DNA from: Phlebopus portentosus | Lineage: Eukaryota; Basidiomycota; Agaricomycetes; Boletales; Boletinellaceae | Direction: 5' to 3' | Assembly (NCBI GenBank): GCA_037892935.1 | Contig: JAYXKI010000017.1 | Coordinates: 1 to 64,000, forward strand | DNA: 64,000 nt | Part shown: one piece after another, positions 25,415-39,833 of the stretch | How positions within the stretch are numbered: the first letter of the stretch is position 1 | Layout of the letters: each line of letters opens with the position of its first letter | The notes under the pieces: generated by a model | The model's database searches: none | Seen by the model: only the letters and a program-made list of their open reading frames with translations | What the model was told of the DNA's origin: nothing | Program-made: the position numbers and the translations under genes

Positions 25415-27855
25415 CTATCTTATTAAGTTCATCCCGCGAACCTCAGCTTCTACCACTCTCTTTATGCTATTAGCACCATCGTTGTGAAATCTGACTATGT
25501 CCGAGAGGCGTGAATTGCCACGCACGGGTGTCGGAAGGACCGAAGAAATCGGAGAAGGGGCAAGAGATGACGAAGGCAAAAGAGAAGGGCAGGAAGAACT
25601 TAGCGGCATGAGTTTTGCACGCAATTTATCTTCTGCCCAGGCCTCCGCGTCTGGGGAAATGGTAGACAAGAGAGAAGGTAGAACATGCTCAAATGCTCGG
25701 GAGAGGAAAACTCCAAGGCTGTAAGAAGAGGGGAAGGGAGACGAAGATGACTGCGAACCTTCCGGAGAGGAAATAGGAAGGTCGGTGGATAATCGAGCTA
25801 AGCCTGGCCTCGCACGTCTCGATACAGCCTGCGCCTCCAGTTCAGAGTCGGACTCAGACTCTAAGAACGAGCGAGCAAAAATAGCGATCGTGCTACTGAT
25901 AACTGAATCCAAGTCCGAACCCGAGCTTGCATTGCCTGATTGCTCAGGTAGTAAGTCTAGCGTCGGACTTGGTATATGCATTTGTACAGAAGACACTGGT
26001 CTTGGTCTGGGAGGTATAAGCATGGTGACTCGCCTCAGCCCGCGAGGATGCTGAGGTTCAGGCGGCGTACGTTGGACGGATGTTGATTCGTGAGAAGTCG
26101 AGGAGCCATGACCGGTGTTTGCAACCATCGAGTCGCGGGAGTGTGAACCCGAAAGGTCCTCTGTCTGTGCAACAGCTTTGATTTCTTTGCCAGCATCGCC
26201 CTCTCCAGCGACGTCACATTTAGACTGATTATTTGTCTTGAATTCTGTCACCCTAGCGAAGGTCTCCCTCCGATAATCAACATCTCCTGCCCATTCTCTC
26301 TTCTTGGCACACCTGTCGCAGCCTGTAACGAAGTTCCAAATCTGCAAGGCCTTCTCGGACACGTTCAGTATCTCCTTTCCAATTCCGGTGTTCTTCCATC
26401 GCTTATGCTTTCCATCTGGTCGTCGCCTCATCTTTAAGCATCCCTCTACATTAAAGGCTTCGTCGAGCGCACGATCTGGCCCGTCTTCAGGAACAGCCAG
26501 AGGATCAACAAAGACACCCGGATTAATCACACCTGAATGCGGAAGTAGCTTGAGAGGAAGAGAAGGTACGGAATGATAGTCGGGAAGTGTATAGGCCTGA
26601 GCCGCGAGTGTATGCCAGTGAACTCCAGAGAAGAAGGAATGAGTGCGCAACTCCGGAATAGATATGCGTTTTGACGGGTCAAGCGCAAGAAGGGACTTGA
26701 GGAGGTCAAGCGCGACACTTTCGATCGTCAGTTTCTGAGCGCTCTTCTTCGGAGTGTCTAAAAACCATTCTTCGTTGTCTTCGTGGACGGACTCGGCTTC
26801 TGTTGGCGGATAGGGAGGTAAGCGGTCAAGGAGCATCTCATGGAAGACGACGCCTAGAGAGTAGATATCAGCGGAGAACGAGTATGCCTCCCCGCGATGC
26901 ATCTCCGGAGCAGCATACGCAAGTGTACCACAGCCTGTGTCCGTCATACAGGACTTGTCCGCACCGGTGCTCGAGATTTCGCCTTCTCCTGTGACTTCGC
27001 TCCGTGAGCCTGAAGCATCGTCAGCGCTCTTCCGCCTATCTTTCTCGCGCCAGGACTTGAAGATGCTTAGATGCGAATTGCACATTATCACTCTCCGTCC
27101 TGTCCTCCGAACGTCACCGGCATCGTGCTCGAAGTCGTCCTCCGAGGCGGCTATCTCGAACCAACGAGACAGTCCGAAGTCTGCGAGGACTACGTTTCCG
27201 AGAGAGTCGAGTAGTATATTATCGGGCTTTATGTCCCGATGGACGATGCGCAAATCGCGGATCTGAGCGAGAGCTTCAACCAGCTGAGCCATAATCAGCA
27301 CAATCCTGTCGTTTGGAATGGCTTTGCCCATCCGGTAATAACGGTTTATCTCTTTGCGCAGCGTACCGCCTTGGAGGAAGTCCTATTTTGGGATTTAGAA
27401 TATACTGTAATCTTCAATGAAGCAACGGGAAGAAGACTCACAGTGACAATGTATAGATTGTGCGCATCAGAAAACGTCTCTCGCAGCTGCGTGAAGAAAA
27501 GCGATCTAGTCTCAGAAATACGTCTAAGGTTCTCCACTTCTGCGCGCGCCAGCGCACGCGTCGATTCCTTCTCGAGCTTTGTGCATCGGATGACCTTAAC
27601 TGCGACCAAAAGCCTTCCACGGTTCTCCCTACTGAATCTCGGCATGGACTCATCGCCGACCTCAGCAAGGTAGACTTGTCCAAATGCACCCCTCCCCAAG
27701 CGCTGCCGGAAGGTGTACGGATGCAGACGCGTACTGAGCTCTTCACAACGGTGTTGAGCCGGAGCACAGCTCTTCGGCTTAACCGATGAGGTTTTCAGCG
27801 ACGCAAACATAGAGCCGACCATGCTGGAGACATGAGGAAAACGAGGACGGGTCAT
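25415..27855 (-). CDS. Ser/Thr protein kinase with long activation-segment insert and disordered tail
   Basis: Two exons (27442-27855 and 25415-27382; one 59 bp intron). The glycine loop is LGRGAFGQVYLAEV, the ATP lysine is in LLVAVKVIR, the catalytic loop HRDIKPDNILLD, then ADFGLSRWF. About 75 residues, including a Ser/Lys-rich run, separate DFG from GCGTLAYAAPE, against roughly 20-30 in most kinases. DIYSLGVVFHEML and a helical C-lobe follow. The long tail has conserved-looking KHKRWKNTGIGKEI and a Cys pair CDRCAKK, then Ser/Pro-rich disorder. The subfamily is not clear; the domain is complete and should be active. The start could also be the internal MVGSMF. Confidence 0.85.
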
Positions 27856-28156
27856 GTATTGGCTGGCAAGGACGCCGACGCTCTCATTTCGTTTTCCGCA
27901 ATTGGTCTGAGACTGTTTAGACCGGTCAAATATATGAAAGTCCGGCGGAATGGAAATCAGATGTTGGTTCTGAACGGAAAGCGGTGTCCGGCCTACATGT
28001 TAGAGTTCAGACCAGGAAAATGTGTTGGTTTTCAAACTACTCTGGTCTCGACTACGGAATGTTTCGTACGCTTCATCAAAACGTAGTCTTTCTTCATGCC
28101 ATTGCCACATCACTTGTTGTGTAGATATCAGGATCTGCCGAGTCCTTAGGATGACT

Positions 28157-29050
28157 TCACCATTCCTCATGCGCGCGACGCAAGTCAAGCTCCCGCGTCC
28201 AAGCAGAACGGTCTTGCTTGCTTGGTAAGGTAAAAATAAGTCTACAATAAGGAGGAAAGGTCAATAATCAGTACGACAAAATATACGGCTACAAATTTTC
28301 CTTTGCAGTACATATTCGGGTTGAGCCGAACGTCCTCGTTGGGCTCATTCTTCCTCTCGCGTTTACGGTCGGTCAAGTACGAAAGGTGACCTACATGGGC
28401 AACCTAAGAAATGAATAAGAAAGCTGATGCTTAAAATATTGATCAACTCCCGTGTATGTTATCTTTTCCAAATTCCTTGTTCAGGCTCTGCGCCCACAAC
28501 CCAGACTTTCCCGCGGCAGAGGCACTGATTGTAATGTTGCCCTCCGTGAAGCTGTTGCACGCGTGAAAATCAGCGCGCCACGCTTCCCGGTTTCGTCTAA
28601 TCCCTTCTTCTTGGACGCGGTAATTGCGAGACAAGAAAGTGCCGAGATGGAGCGAACATCAGTATCTAGCGCCTATGCAACTTCATCATCCGTAGTTCCG
28701 AGGAATGGCTTCATAATACCATGCCCGACGTTCCGGACTGCAACACAGAGTTGAATGTAACCAGTGAGCATTGATGCGGTTGAAGGCGAAGGTCAAGGAG
28801 ACAACGTCGTATGTCTGCACCGGGAAGGAACGGCGTGGAGGCCTGAATACGAACGCACAATCAAGAACACTGCAGAGAAATCTGAGTACATCGGCCCCAG
28901 CGACGGTGATACTTGGAGCGGTATTCTTCAGGGGTTCCACGCTTCTTGCGATGAGCCTGACTCGATATCCTTACTTAGCAAACAACCCCGTGCTATGTAG
29001 TCCGTAGGTTATACCATAGAGCGCGATCAAATGTTCATGCAGCCGCGGTT
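28157..29050 (-). pseudogene. Short-chain dehydrogenase/reductase, decayed
   Basis: Pieces of one fungal SDR appear in order on the minus strand in different frames: FAK*GYRVRLIARSVEPLK with a stop where Glu is expected (about 28980), GTIQL..VRNVGHGIMKPF, ETGKRGALIFTRATAS, then after a frameshift GNITISASAAGKSGLW and SLNKEFGKDNIH, then LTDRKRERKNEPNEDVRL, and finally QDRSAWTRELDLRRAHEEW before a stop at 28157. The last segment is nearly the family consensus. Stops and frame changes not explained by introns make this a pseudogene. It sits upstream of the kinase, same strand. Confidence 0.75.
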
Positions 29051-30260
29051 GCAGCTCTAATCCCTATAGTTATGATCTTTGGATTGAGAAAATGCTTGAT
29101 TAGAACAAAACCAAGATCTTACCAGAATCATTTCCGATACCGGCGACTACGACTATTGAATGGGGTGAGGGCTTTGCGCCTTGTTTTGAAATAACTTGGA
29201 TTGATGTAATTAAATACGAGAGGGCAAGCGAGCTCGCCAAGTGTAAGTAACTTTCTGGCCGAGGCACTCATTGACTGACTGGGACAAGGTGCGATATCCC
29301 TTCTTGATGGGCCAAAACGCCTGCTAATACCATCATAGTATTGGGGCATCAGGAGAAGCCAGAGAAGAGGGGGGTGGGAACCCAAGACACGTTCTGAGGA
29401 TGTGGAAACGGAAAATAAATATATTATCCATGAATATAATTCATTTGATGTGATCGATGTACAAAAAGACCGGAACAACATGATAGCACACCAGCGACAA
29501 ATTCGAGGTTGCTCGGTACACACGTCACAGACCATGAATAAAAACAATCTGAACCTAGCTACGACCGCATCCGTCTCAGAAAAGAAAAAACTGATGCCAA
29601 ATGCCTGCATCCAGTATCTGTCGCATGAGAGGAAACGCATCGCGTCTGGTTCAGATCAATATCCAAGGTCCATAGAGGTAAAATCACGACCTATAGCCCG
29701 CGTTCAAACGACATGATTGACACAATCGAGCAAAGTAATGGAAAGAAAATACGGCCTGGACAAATCGAACTAATATCTGAACTACTTGAAAAAGGTAGAT
29801 GGACAACGTTCTGAAATTTCAACGTTGCATTCCTGCCATCACTGTGAAACCACAGCATTGATCAAAGGCTGCTAACGCTTTGCATCTGACTATGGCTCCT
29901 TGCTAGGCCCGTATCATGCGATTCCGGCACATACACGGCGTTCTCCAAAATAAAGAAACGCAACTCACCATATCTCGAGAATCAGTAAAGTCCTCGGTTG
30001 CTATTTTTCGAGAGAAGATGAAACGTCAAATTTTCGGGCTAATTCCAGAAGCGGTTTGTTCGAATGAGACAGTGGTACGACTCAGAGCCTGCAGGACATG
30101 ATGGACAGGGCTCAGGGCTTAGGGTGACAGGGTGGATCCGGATTCCTAGTCACATGACATGAGCATTGTCCACACAAATAAAACCAAACAAACAGACTTT
30201 TGTTGTGCGCGCTTCACCGACACAGGTCCCACCAGCGACCACCGCGTCTGGTGTCTGACC
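29051..30260. other. Intergenic, nothing recognised
   Basis: Opposing open stretches near 29130-29640 and 29400-29715 overlap each other and show neither domain nor splice logic. I see no repeat or element ends. Confidence 0.4.
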
Positions 30261-32363
30261 ATGGTAGAGCCTTCGAAGTGTCCAGTTAGCTCGAAGCGAC
30301 ACGCTCAGCTTATCACCTCCTCAAGCCATCTATCCAAGAAACATTCGAAGCATGACCTAAATTCCACCGAGAGGGTGGCTCACTCCTTGGTTCAAGCAAG
30401 AAGTGCGCGTCGCGATGAGACTATAAGCTCCTCTCCAACACAGAAGGATGTGGCGAGCGTATCTGTCGTCAGAAAGCGTGCGTTTTGATGGTTACACCAC
30501 TTAAAGACATCATTTGACCTGGTCTCGTACACTGCAGTCACAGTTTCTCGTCGGCGCATTTCTTCGATTATCTCTCCCCAGGCAACCCCAAGAATTCGCC
30601 GAAAAGATGACTCAGAGAAGGAAAACGTGAAAGTACAGAATGACGTTTCTATAAGGCAGACAATAGGTCGATCCGTATCCGCTGCCACTCTACGAAGGGC
30701 TCCGGTGCCACTGGTGAATGTCCGCTCTCTCAGGGCGAGGAATTCGCAAGTCATTTCTGGAAGCGCGAATAGCGATATTGTTCGACTTCCTCGGTCCACT
30801 GTTTCTTCTCTTTCCGGCGAAAAGTCTGTATCTGTATTACCACAGCGCCAAGTCTCGCCGAAGAACCGTAATGCGCTTTCTTTGGAGAATTCAGCTCGGA
30901 CAAACTGTGACATCGCCGAATCGATTGAACAGATTGCTTCTGGCCATTGGTTTCCTGTCTCTGAACCTGTTGCAGCTGCTGCCGGCAATGAGAATATTCC
31001 TACAGGGAGCGTCGTTATTCCTTCCGGCGATACAGAGGGACTCAGTGTCTCTGCACTTCCTCGGAAGCTCGATTCTGACGCTTTAGACCGCATCATTTCT
31101 ATCGCTACGGAAGATACGGGTGCGCTTCATCCTCCATCTTCATTGAATGGATTCACTGCTTCAGCAGCCGAGCTGTCCGGCCTTATTGAATATGAGACGT
31201 TTCCCGAGTCGTTTCTTGAAGGTCATCTGTCGTTGCTGTCTTCTTTTCCCGAGCCTTCTGATGAAATGAGTCGATTAGAATCAATGTCTAATCCTATTTC
31301 TATCGGCAATCCATTCCGATCAGCTGAAGATGGCGAGGATATTCCCCCTTCAGACGAACGTAACAACTTCGAACTCGCGGATATCCCGACAGTTTCTGAG
31401 AGCCACCATAAATCTGGCACGAAGAAACACTCGCCTCGTTTACGTCCTGCATCGAAGATTAATATCAACAAATCGAATAATAATCTTGGTATGGTCTGTT
31501 CTGTGTCTAGGAACATGTATAAGGAAACTCTTTTGTCTTCGTCGAAGCCTGAGCCGACGTCGGAGCTGAAATGTCTAGAGAAGCCGAAGTCTCCGGAGTC
31601 AGTCCCAACCGTGGTCAGTGAGTCCGATTTTTCAGATGCAATCGGATCAAGCGAAGGTAGAAACCAATCAACAGCTGGTGACTCCGTCATAGCCCGATCG
31701 CAAACCTGTACCATATACGCGCCGTCTACGCCACCTCCGACGCCTGTTCATGGCCTTTCTCCCTCTCCTTCAGTATCTATCGCCGTGCCTATCTTAACAA
31801 CGATTTCTTCTCTCCCGCCTTCCATATTTCCTCGTCTCTACACCGAATTAGCTCCGAGCTATGCTCACTTGGGCCTTGGGACTCGGAGCACGCTTAATAG
31901 CACAGTCTCGACAAGGCGCGCGATCGAGAATCCTCAAGCAGAGAAAACTCAGGAAGAACTTGCAAGACTTCGTGCTGGAGGCTCTGGCTCTGTTCTCGCT
32001 CGCGCTCGCGTCTTTGGGCAAACCCTTTGGTCCCGGTCTTCTCAGTCTCAGAAGCAAGGCGTAGTAACAGCTAAATCGTCCGACACTTCCCTTGGGTATG
32101 GGGTTCAGGGTTCCGAGAAAACACAAATGCACGAGATGGGGAGCTATCAAATACAAGTAAGTGAATCTGGGTCTGTAAAAACGCCGCCTCCTTCTCCAAC
32201 ATCTCCGGTTCCTGCAAGTCCGAACTCGATTGCGAATGAGTCAGCTGATAATATGCCGAGCCCTCAAGGACAGGGGAAAAGGACTCTGGGGTGCACCAAT
32301 CTCATGCGCGCTGTGGTCATGGCGCAGCGCTTGTGGAGTACGAAGAACTTTGTTTTGGAGTGA
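30261..32363 (+). CDS. Ser/Pro-rich low-complexity protein, unknown function
   Basis: About 680 residues. Exon 1 opens MVEPSKCPVSSKRHAQLI; a 64 bp intron at 30478-30541 (gtgcgt..tgcag) joins VVRK to LTVSRRRISSIISPQATPR. A KEN sequence occurs in DDSEKENVKVQ and basic SRRR/RIRRK patches precede it. The rest is acidic and Ser/Thr-rich, with a proline patch STPPPTPVHGLSPSPS, a more ordered block EELARLRAGGSGSVLARARVFG, and a hydrophobic end NLMRAVVMAQRLWSTKNFVLE. I recognise no domain. It is probably nuclear or a regulated scaffold, by composition only. An in-frame upstream ATG at 30159 is possible. Confidence 0.65.
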
Positions 32364-33425
32364 ACGGCTGTTTCTATAATAACAGTCTTATATCGGTGTC
32401 CTGCTTGTCAAGTTTCTGCGTGCGCGTCTGGGTCTCGTTCTCGATTTTCACGTACACAAGGACATACTACGGTCTATATATGTCTGTAGACTACTTCACC
32501 TAATATGGAAAATAGACCGCATTTTGCTTGCTATGGTTGCCAGAGAGAAGCGTCGCTCATGCAGAAGAATTAGCTACGTTTCACGGCGACCTTGAGTCAA
32601 ACAGGGACTTTGCTCGCATACTGTGAAGCGCTCTGGACAGTCACTCACTCGTGTCTTGCAAACAAGAGTAATCATTATGATTCGTATTGATGGATATCAT
32701 TGATTCATAGTCTTCGAACCTCGCGACGAAGGATCTCGATTGGTTCGTTCGTCTCTGTTCTGTTAGTCTTCGCTTGTGTACGTCGGTTCTGAGAGAATCT
32801 TTTCCGGGTAAGTGTGATGTCTTCCCTGAGTCCTTTCACGTACCCTGGTTATCTCACACCTCGAAGATGTCATGTCAATTTCTGAATCGTACGCTTTACT
32901 TCTCGTTCTAAAGCAAGATGAGAACGAATAGTATTCATTGTTCCAAGACAAAGTGAGTTCTTTCATTCCCTTGTTACAGCAGAACCCACCCCACTGTGCC
33001 AACGGAGATTGAGACTCAACTAAATGGTTCGGCTGGTCAGTGCTGAGCTTTTCATGACTCGTCCCTTCTGGACATACCTGACGTGTACTACGGCTTTGAT
33101 ATCCTTTGCCAACAATGGAGTACTCTGCATTCATGATATTGTTCATTGAAACTTGCAGTTGTATCGCGAACGGGATTCGATACTTCCGTCTTCGTCCAAG
33201 CTGTTCGCTCAGATATCAAAGCAAAAGAATATCTGTATTCGCTTATTTTTAGGCCAGTATCCTACGTAAGAGAGACTGATGGAATCTACTCTGCTCTGCA
33301 TTGAAATTAGGTGGATAAGATATCCGTGGCTCCTGCAGTATCTCAGGTTGCCGTAGGTTGCTGTATGTCAAACTTGACTTAGAGGTGAGAAACCGAGAGT
33401 CTGGCGACGGATGAACACTATTACC
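32364..33425. other. Intergenic, nothing recognised
   Basis: Roughly 1 kb downstream of two convergent genes. One 127-codon minus-strand open stretch (32763-33146) has no recognisable feature, and no element ends are visible. Confidence 0.4.
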
Positions 33426-33812
33426 TTAAGCTTTTCTGATATGCTTTGCATATACCTCACCCAGCCCGACATCGTCCATCTGCGAGGAAGCAACTTTGAG
33501 GTGGGCATCTTCAATCTCCTTGGCTCCTTTAGATGAAAATCTCAGTCCCTCTAGCTTTAGCATCTCCGTTACTACACCCTGTGCAGTTCTCTTGTTGCCA
33601 TCAGGGAACGGGTGGTTCATGATGAAACTCCATCCAAGGCAACCAGCAAGCTGAGATATTGTAGACTGTGGCTCCCAATGTGCCTTGTTCACGGGCCTAT
33701 CCAGGGCTGAATCGAGCATTGTTTTATCGTAATGTTTTGGAGTTCTTCCTGTGACCTGTTTGTTTATCTGAATAGCAAGCGCGGTAGAGACCCTTGCAAT
33801 TGAGCGAGACAT
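33426..33812 (-). CDS. Doc/Fic-fold protein (death-on-curing family)
   Basis: Intronless, 128 residues, complete. The active-site loop HPFPDGNKRTA matches the Fic/Doc consensus HxFx(D/N)GNxR with every catalytic and phosphate-binding position present. The preceding layout (TMLDSALDRPVN, then a helix ending GWSFIMN) and the following helix VVTEMLKLEGL are those of Doc rather than large Fic enzymes. Bacterial Doc is a kinase of EF-Tu in toxin-antitoxin pairs; related Fic enzymes transfer AMP. No antidote-like partner is visible beside it: neighbours are non-coding on one side and unclear sequence on the other. The lack of introns in an intron-rich region suggests gain by transfer or retroposition, but Doc-like genes also occur across fungi. 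Its role is unknown. Confidence 0.85.
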   Translation of the reverse strand: MSRSIARVSTALAIQINKQVTGRTPKHYDKTMLDSALDRPVNKAHWEPQSTISQLAGCLGWSFIMNHPFPDGNKRTAQGVVTEMLKLEGLRFSSKGAKEIEDAHLKVASSQMDDVGLGEVYAKHIRKA

Positions 33813-35010
33813 CGTGAAGTATGACTGATACTTGAGAACTGATTTCCTATGGTTTTTTTATCCGGTATTTATAAAATTTCAGAGACCAAGAGAACTGCAA
33901 TTGCATTGTTCTTTCTGATGACTCCAGCAGCCTGGTCCAGAGACTTTGTTCGAACATATTGCTCGATCTATGCAGATGCTAGTGCAGTATTCTGCTTGAC
34001 TTGCGCTCTAAACAATTTCGAGACGTCGATTATGGACTAGAGAGTGCAAAGTCTGTCCCTCAGGGGTTTCTGAATTCTGGTGCCACCAGAATCGAACAAA
34101 CTTCGTGACCAGGTTATTACCATAAAAGCCTAAGTCTTGTATGCGAGCAAAATGCTTCCGTACTGCCACATTGGAATATTTGGGCTCGCTCCTGAGGAAC
34201 TTTGGAAGCGCCACCAAATTGCAAAGGTCAACAACCAAAAGCAAATCACGTAAGTTTGCCGTAAATTTGTCAAATTGAAAAAAGCGCTGATACATTTTTC
34301 CGCGCTCATATGACAACGTTTGCAAAACTGTCTTGAAGTATTGGAAAATCACCCGCAAAATTGAGTGACACTAGGACTGTTTTGAAACTTATTGATATGG
34401 CTAGCAAAACCGGCTTGAACTATCCGACCGATAGTAATGTGCTTACGCAAGTGGTTCCACATGCGATATCAGAAGCGAAACGGAATGGCCCGGATGCGAC
34501 TTGAGCACTATGCTTTTGCAGACGGCGCCCGGTTCTCCTCTGGCGTCCTCTACACGCAACAACGAACGCAATCTCATTACGTTGATCCTGGGCGAGGTGC
34601 TCACAATACTAGAAAACCCCTCAATACGAAAGTAATCATTCGTGGAAGGAGTCTATTGGTCCGTAAGCTTTGCAGAAAAGCTGGTCACTCTCAGACTCTG
34701 TCTGTCTGTGCCTGATAAGTATTGCTCCCTGTAGACCCGGCTGCAAATTTGGTGAGCAAACGATTTTATGTGCCCATCCGAGTTACACCAATGAACATGA
34801 AGGACTTAGCCAGAAGGCAATTCACGTCTATTGACCCGACGTTTGAAAGTAGCGACAGGCGAGGCCTAGGCTTCAGTCGGAGTTTAAAATCTCTAACCCC
34901 TTCCGTTTTTAGCAAGTTTTTTTTTTCTTAGATACAACGACTCGAATGTGGGCACAGTTTGGAAATGTGACGGCAACTTCCTGGTACCTCAGTTCGCAAA
35001 CTAGGATCTA
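33813..35010. other. Gene-poor stretch with unassigned open frames
   Basis: A minus-strand open frame (34008-34358, 116 codons, RDLLLVVDLCNLVALPKFLR and KFVRFWWHQNSE) and plus-strand frames at 34437-34931 are seen. None matches a family I know; they could be relics of a mobile element, but no inverted ends bracket them. Confidence 0.3.
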
Positions 35011-35645
35011 AGGTAGGGAAAGTATAAACTCGACCAACCTGTCACATGTGACTGATGACCCTGACAGACCCTGATTTAACCCGATTTGGAAGGACCCTGC
35101 GGCAAAAATCTGAGGTCTGGTTGACCCTACCCAGGACTTTTGTTTTATTTCCCTTGAGACTCATAAATTTTAAGCTCTGCAAATGTAGATTAGCTTCCTA
35201 GAGCTGGTTTGAAGCCTTTGGTTGGCTACTCTATGCTTTTCTGGTCTTTCAAGTAAAACTACTCGATCTGGATATGACAAAGCTATTACAAATGTATGAC
35301 AAATGTATGACAAATGCATGTTTTACATAATAATTTTGCACATGTAAGCGGCAAAAATCTAAGTCGAAAATTTTCAAGTTGTGCCAAAACGTGCAAAAAT
35401 GACATTCTGAGTAAATTTATAAGGTCAGGGTTTTTCCTTAAATAGGAAGCTCAAATAGCCATATTTTTAGGAAATAAGACCAACAAAATGTAAGTATGGA
35501 TCCCCCCTACAAATGCACGGAGTCAGAATTTTCATTTGAAGTGTTGTGTTGTGTGTATTTCTGTTGAAATGTTGTGGGAGGGTGGATGACCAAATGGGGT
35601 AAGCGCGTCGCGTCACGGTTGGTCGGGTTTATACTTTCCCTACCT
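35011..35645. mobile_element. 635 bp MITE-like element with TA target duplication
   Basis: The left end AGGTAGGGAAAGTATAAAC is repeated inverted at the right end (35627-35645). The match extends to about 29 bases with one mismatch (tCGACCAACC against cCGACCAACC). Both ends are flanked by TA (35009-35010 and 35646-35647), the Tc1/mariner-type duplication. The interior is AT-rich, lacks any sizeable open frame and includes three tandem copies of an 11-mer (ATGTATGACAA-like, 35290-35320). It is therefore non-autonomous. It sits about 240 bp beyond the 3' end of ARG5,6. Confidence 0.85.
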
Positions 35646-35883
35646 TACTTAAGATGGATGAACAGACACCTGTGCTCTGCATAAAGAAACCGTCTATGCA
35701 TTAAATATGTATGAGAAATAAACAAAGGAACGGTACTATATAGTCTTCTTCACCGGTTCAACAAATTGTCTGACGTCGTTTTAACCTCGCGGCCCTTCAT
35801 CTGATCGAGCACTTCAACTGAATGTTGTATTGCGTTTCGAAGCCTATTTTTTCCGTAAGCAACTGCGTAGCTCGCGAGTATTT

Positions 35884-39084
<3,201 letters not shown>

Positions 39085-39833
39085 TTTGGGTCTTCAAGCA
39101 GCAATCGATCGTCTTTAGTTGCTTATGGAGGTGAAGACTTATCTGGAAACCCGTCTATGCGCGCCTCAAACGGAGTACGGGGAAAGAACCTGGAGATGGA
39201 CGGCTTCGAGGCTTTATATGAATGAGCGATTGGCTGTACACGGAACGCTTACTTGAGCCTTGCGACGACCTAGGGAAAGAGGAGACGAGCCAACACTGGT
39301 TTACTATAGACCCGATCGTTTTTTACGCAGAACTTCGGCGAATTGTAGGTAGCGATTAGTGCTCAGAAGCTGGTACACAGCTCACTAGATAGACGCTCTA
39401 CAGCTATTCTCCGAGCAGATCGGTCTGATACGGTAACAAACCCTACACGCCGCGCGTCTATCAAGACGCAGTTGTGGAATCGGAGCGAGAAAGAAAGACG
39501 GAGAGACGAAAGACAAGTACGAGGATGAAGGAGAGGTGATTATACTATAATGAAAGCTAAAAAGATGCCTGAAAAATTGCAGCGCCGAGAAGCCGAGAAT
39601 GTCCGAATAAGGTACTCAAATCACATAGGTATGAGTTTATCTTATCTTATCAATCCATCCTCCGATTTGCTCGGTCTCTATCTCCAGATCAGAAACCTTC
39701 TCTTTTGCACTGCCCATATGAAAAACTGAGATACAACAGAATGTAGCAGCTCGGTGCACGTACAAATGACTACAGCGACACGCAGAAAGAAAGACGAGGT
39801 TATTCGATGGTCTTACAGTTTACAGATAACTAC
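39085..39833. other. Upstream region of ARG5,6
   Basis: 750 bp between two minus-strand genes, holding the ARG5,6 promoter and the 3' side of the VHS/GAT gene. No gene or clear regulatory box was recognised. Confidence 0.4.

Noticed and set aside
29128..29640. 170-codon minus-strand frame
   Set aside because: No domain and no ordered composition; a competing plus-strand frame overlaps it.
32763..33146. 127-codon minus-strand frame
   Set aside because: No recognisable feature or splice continuity; not supported as a gene.
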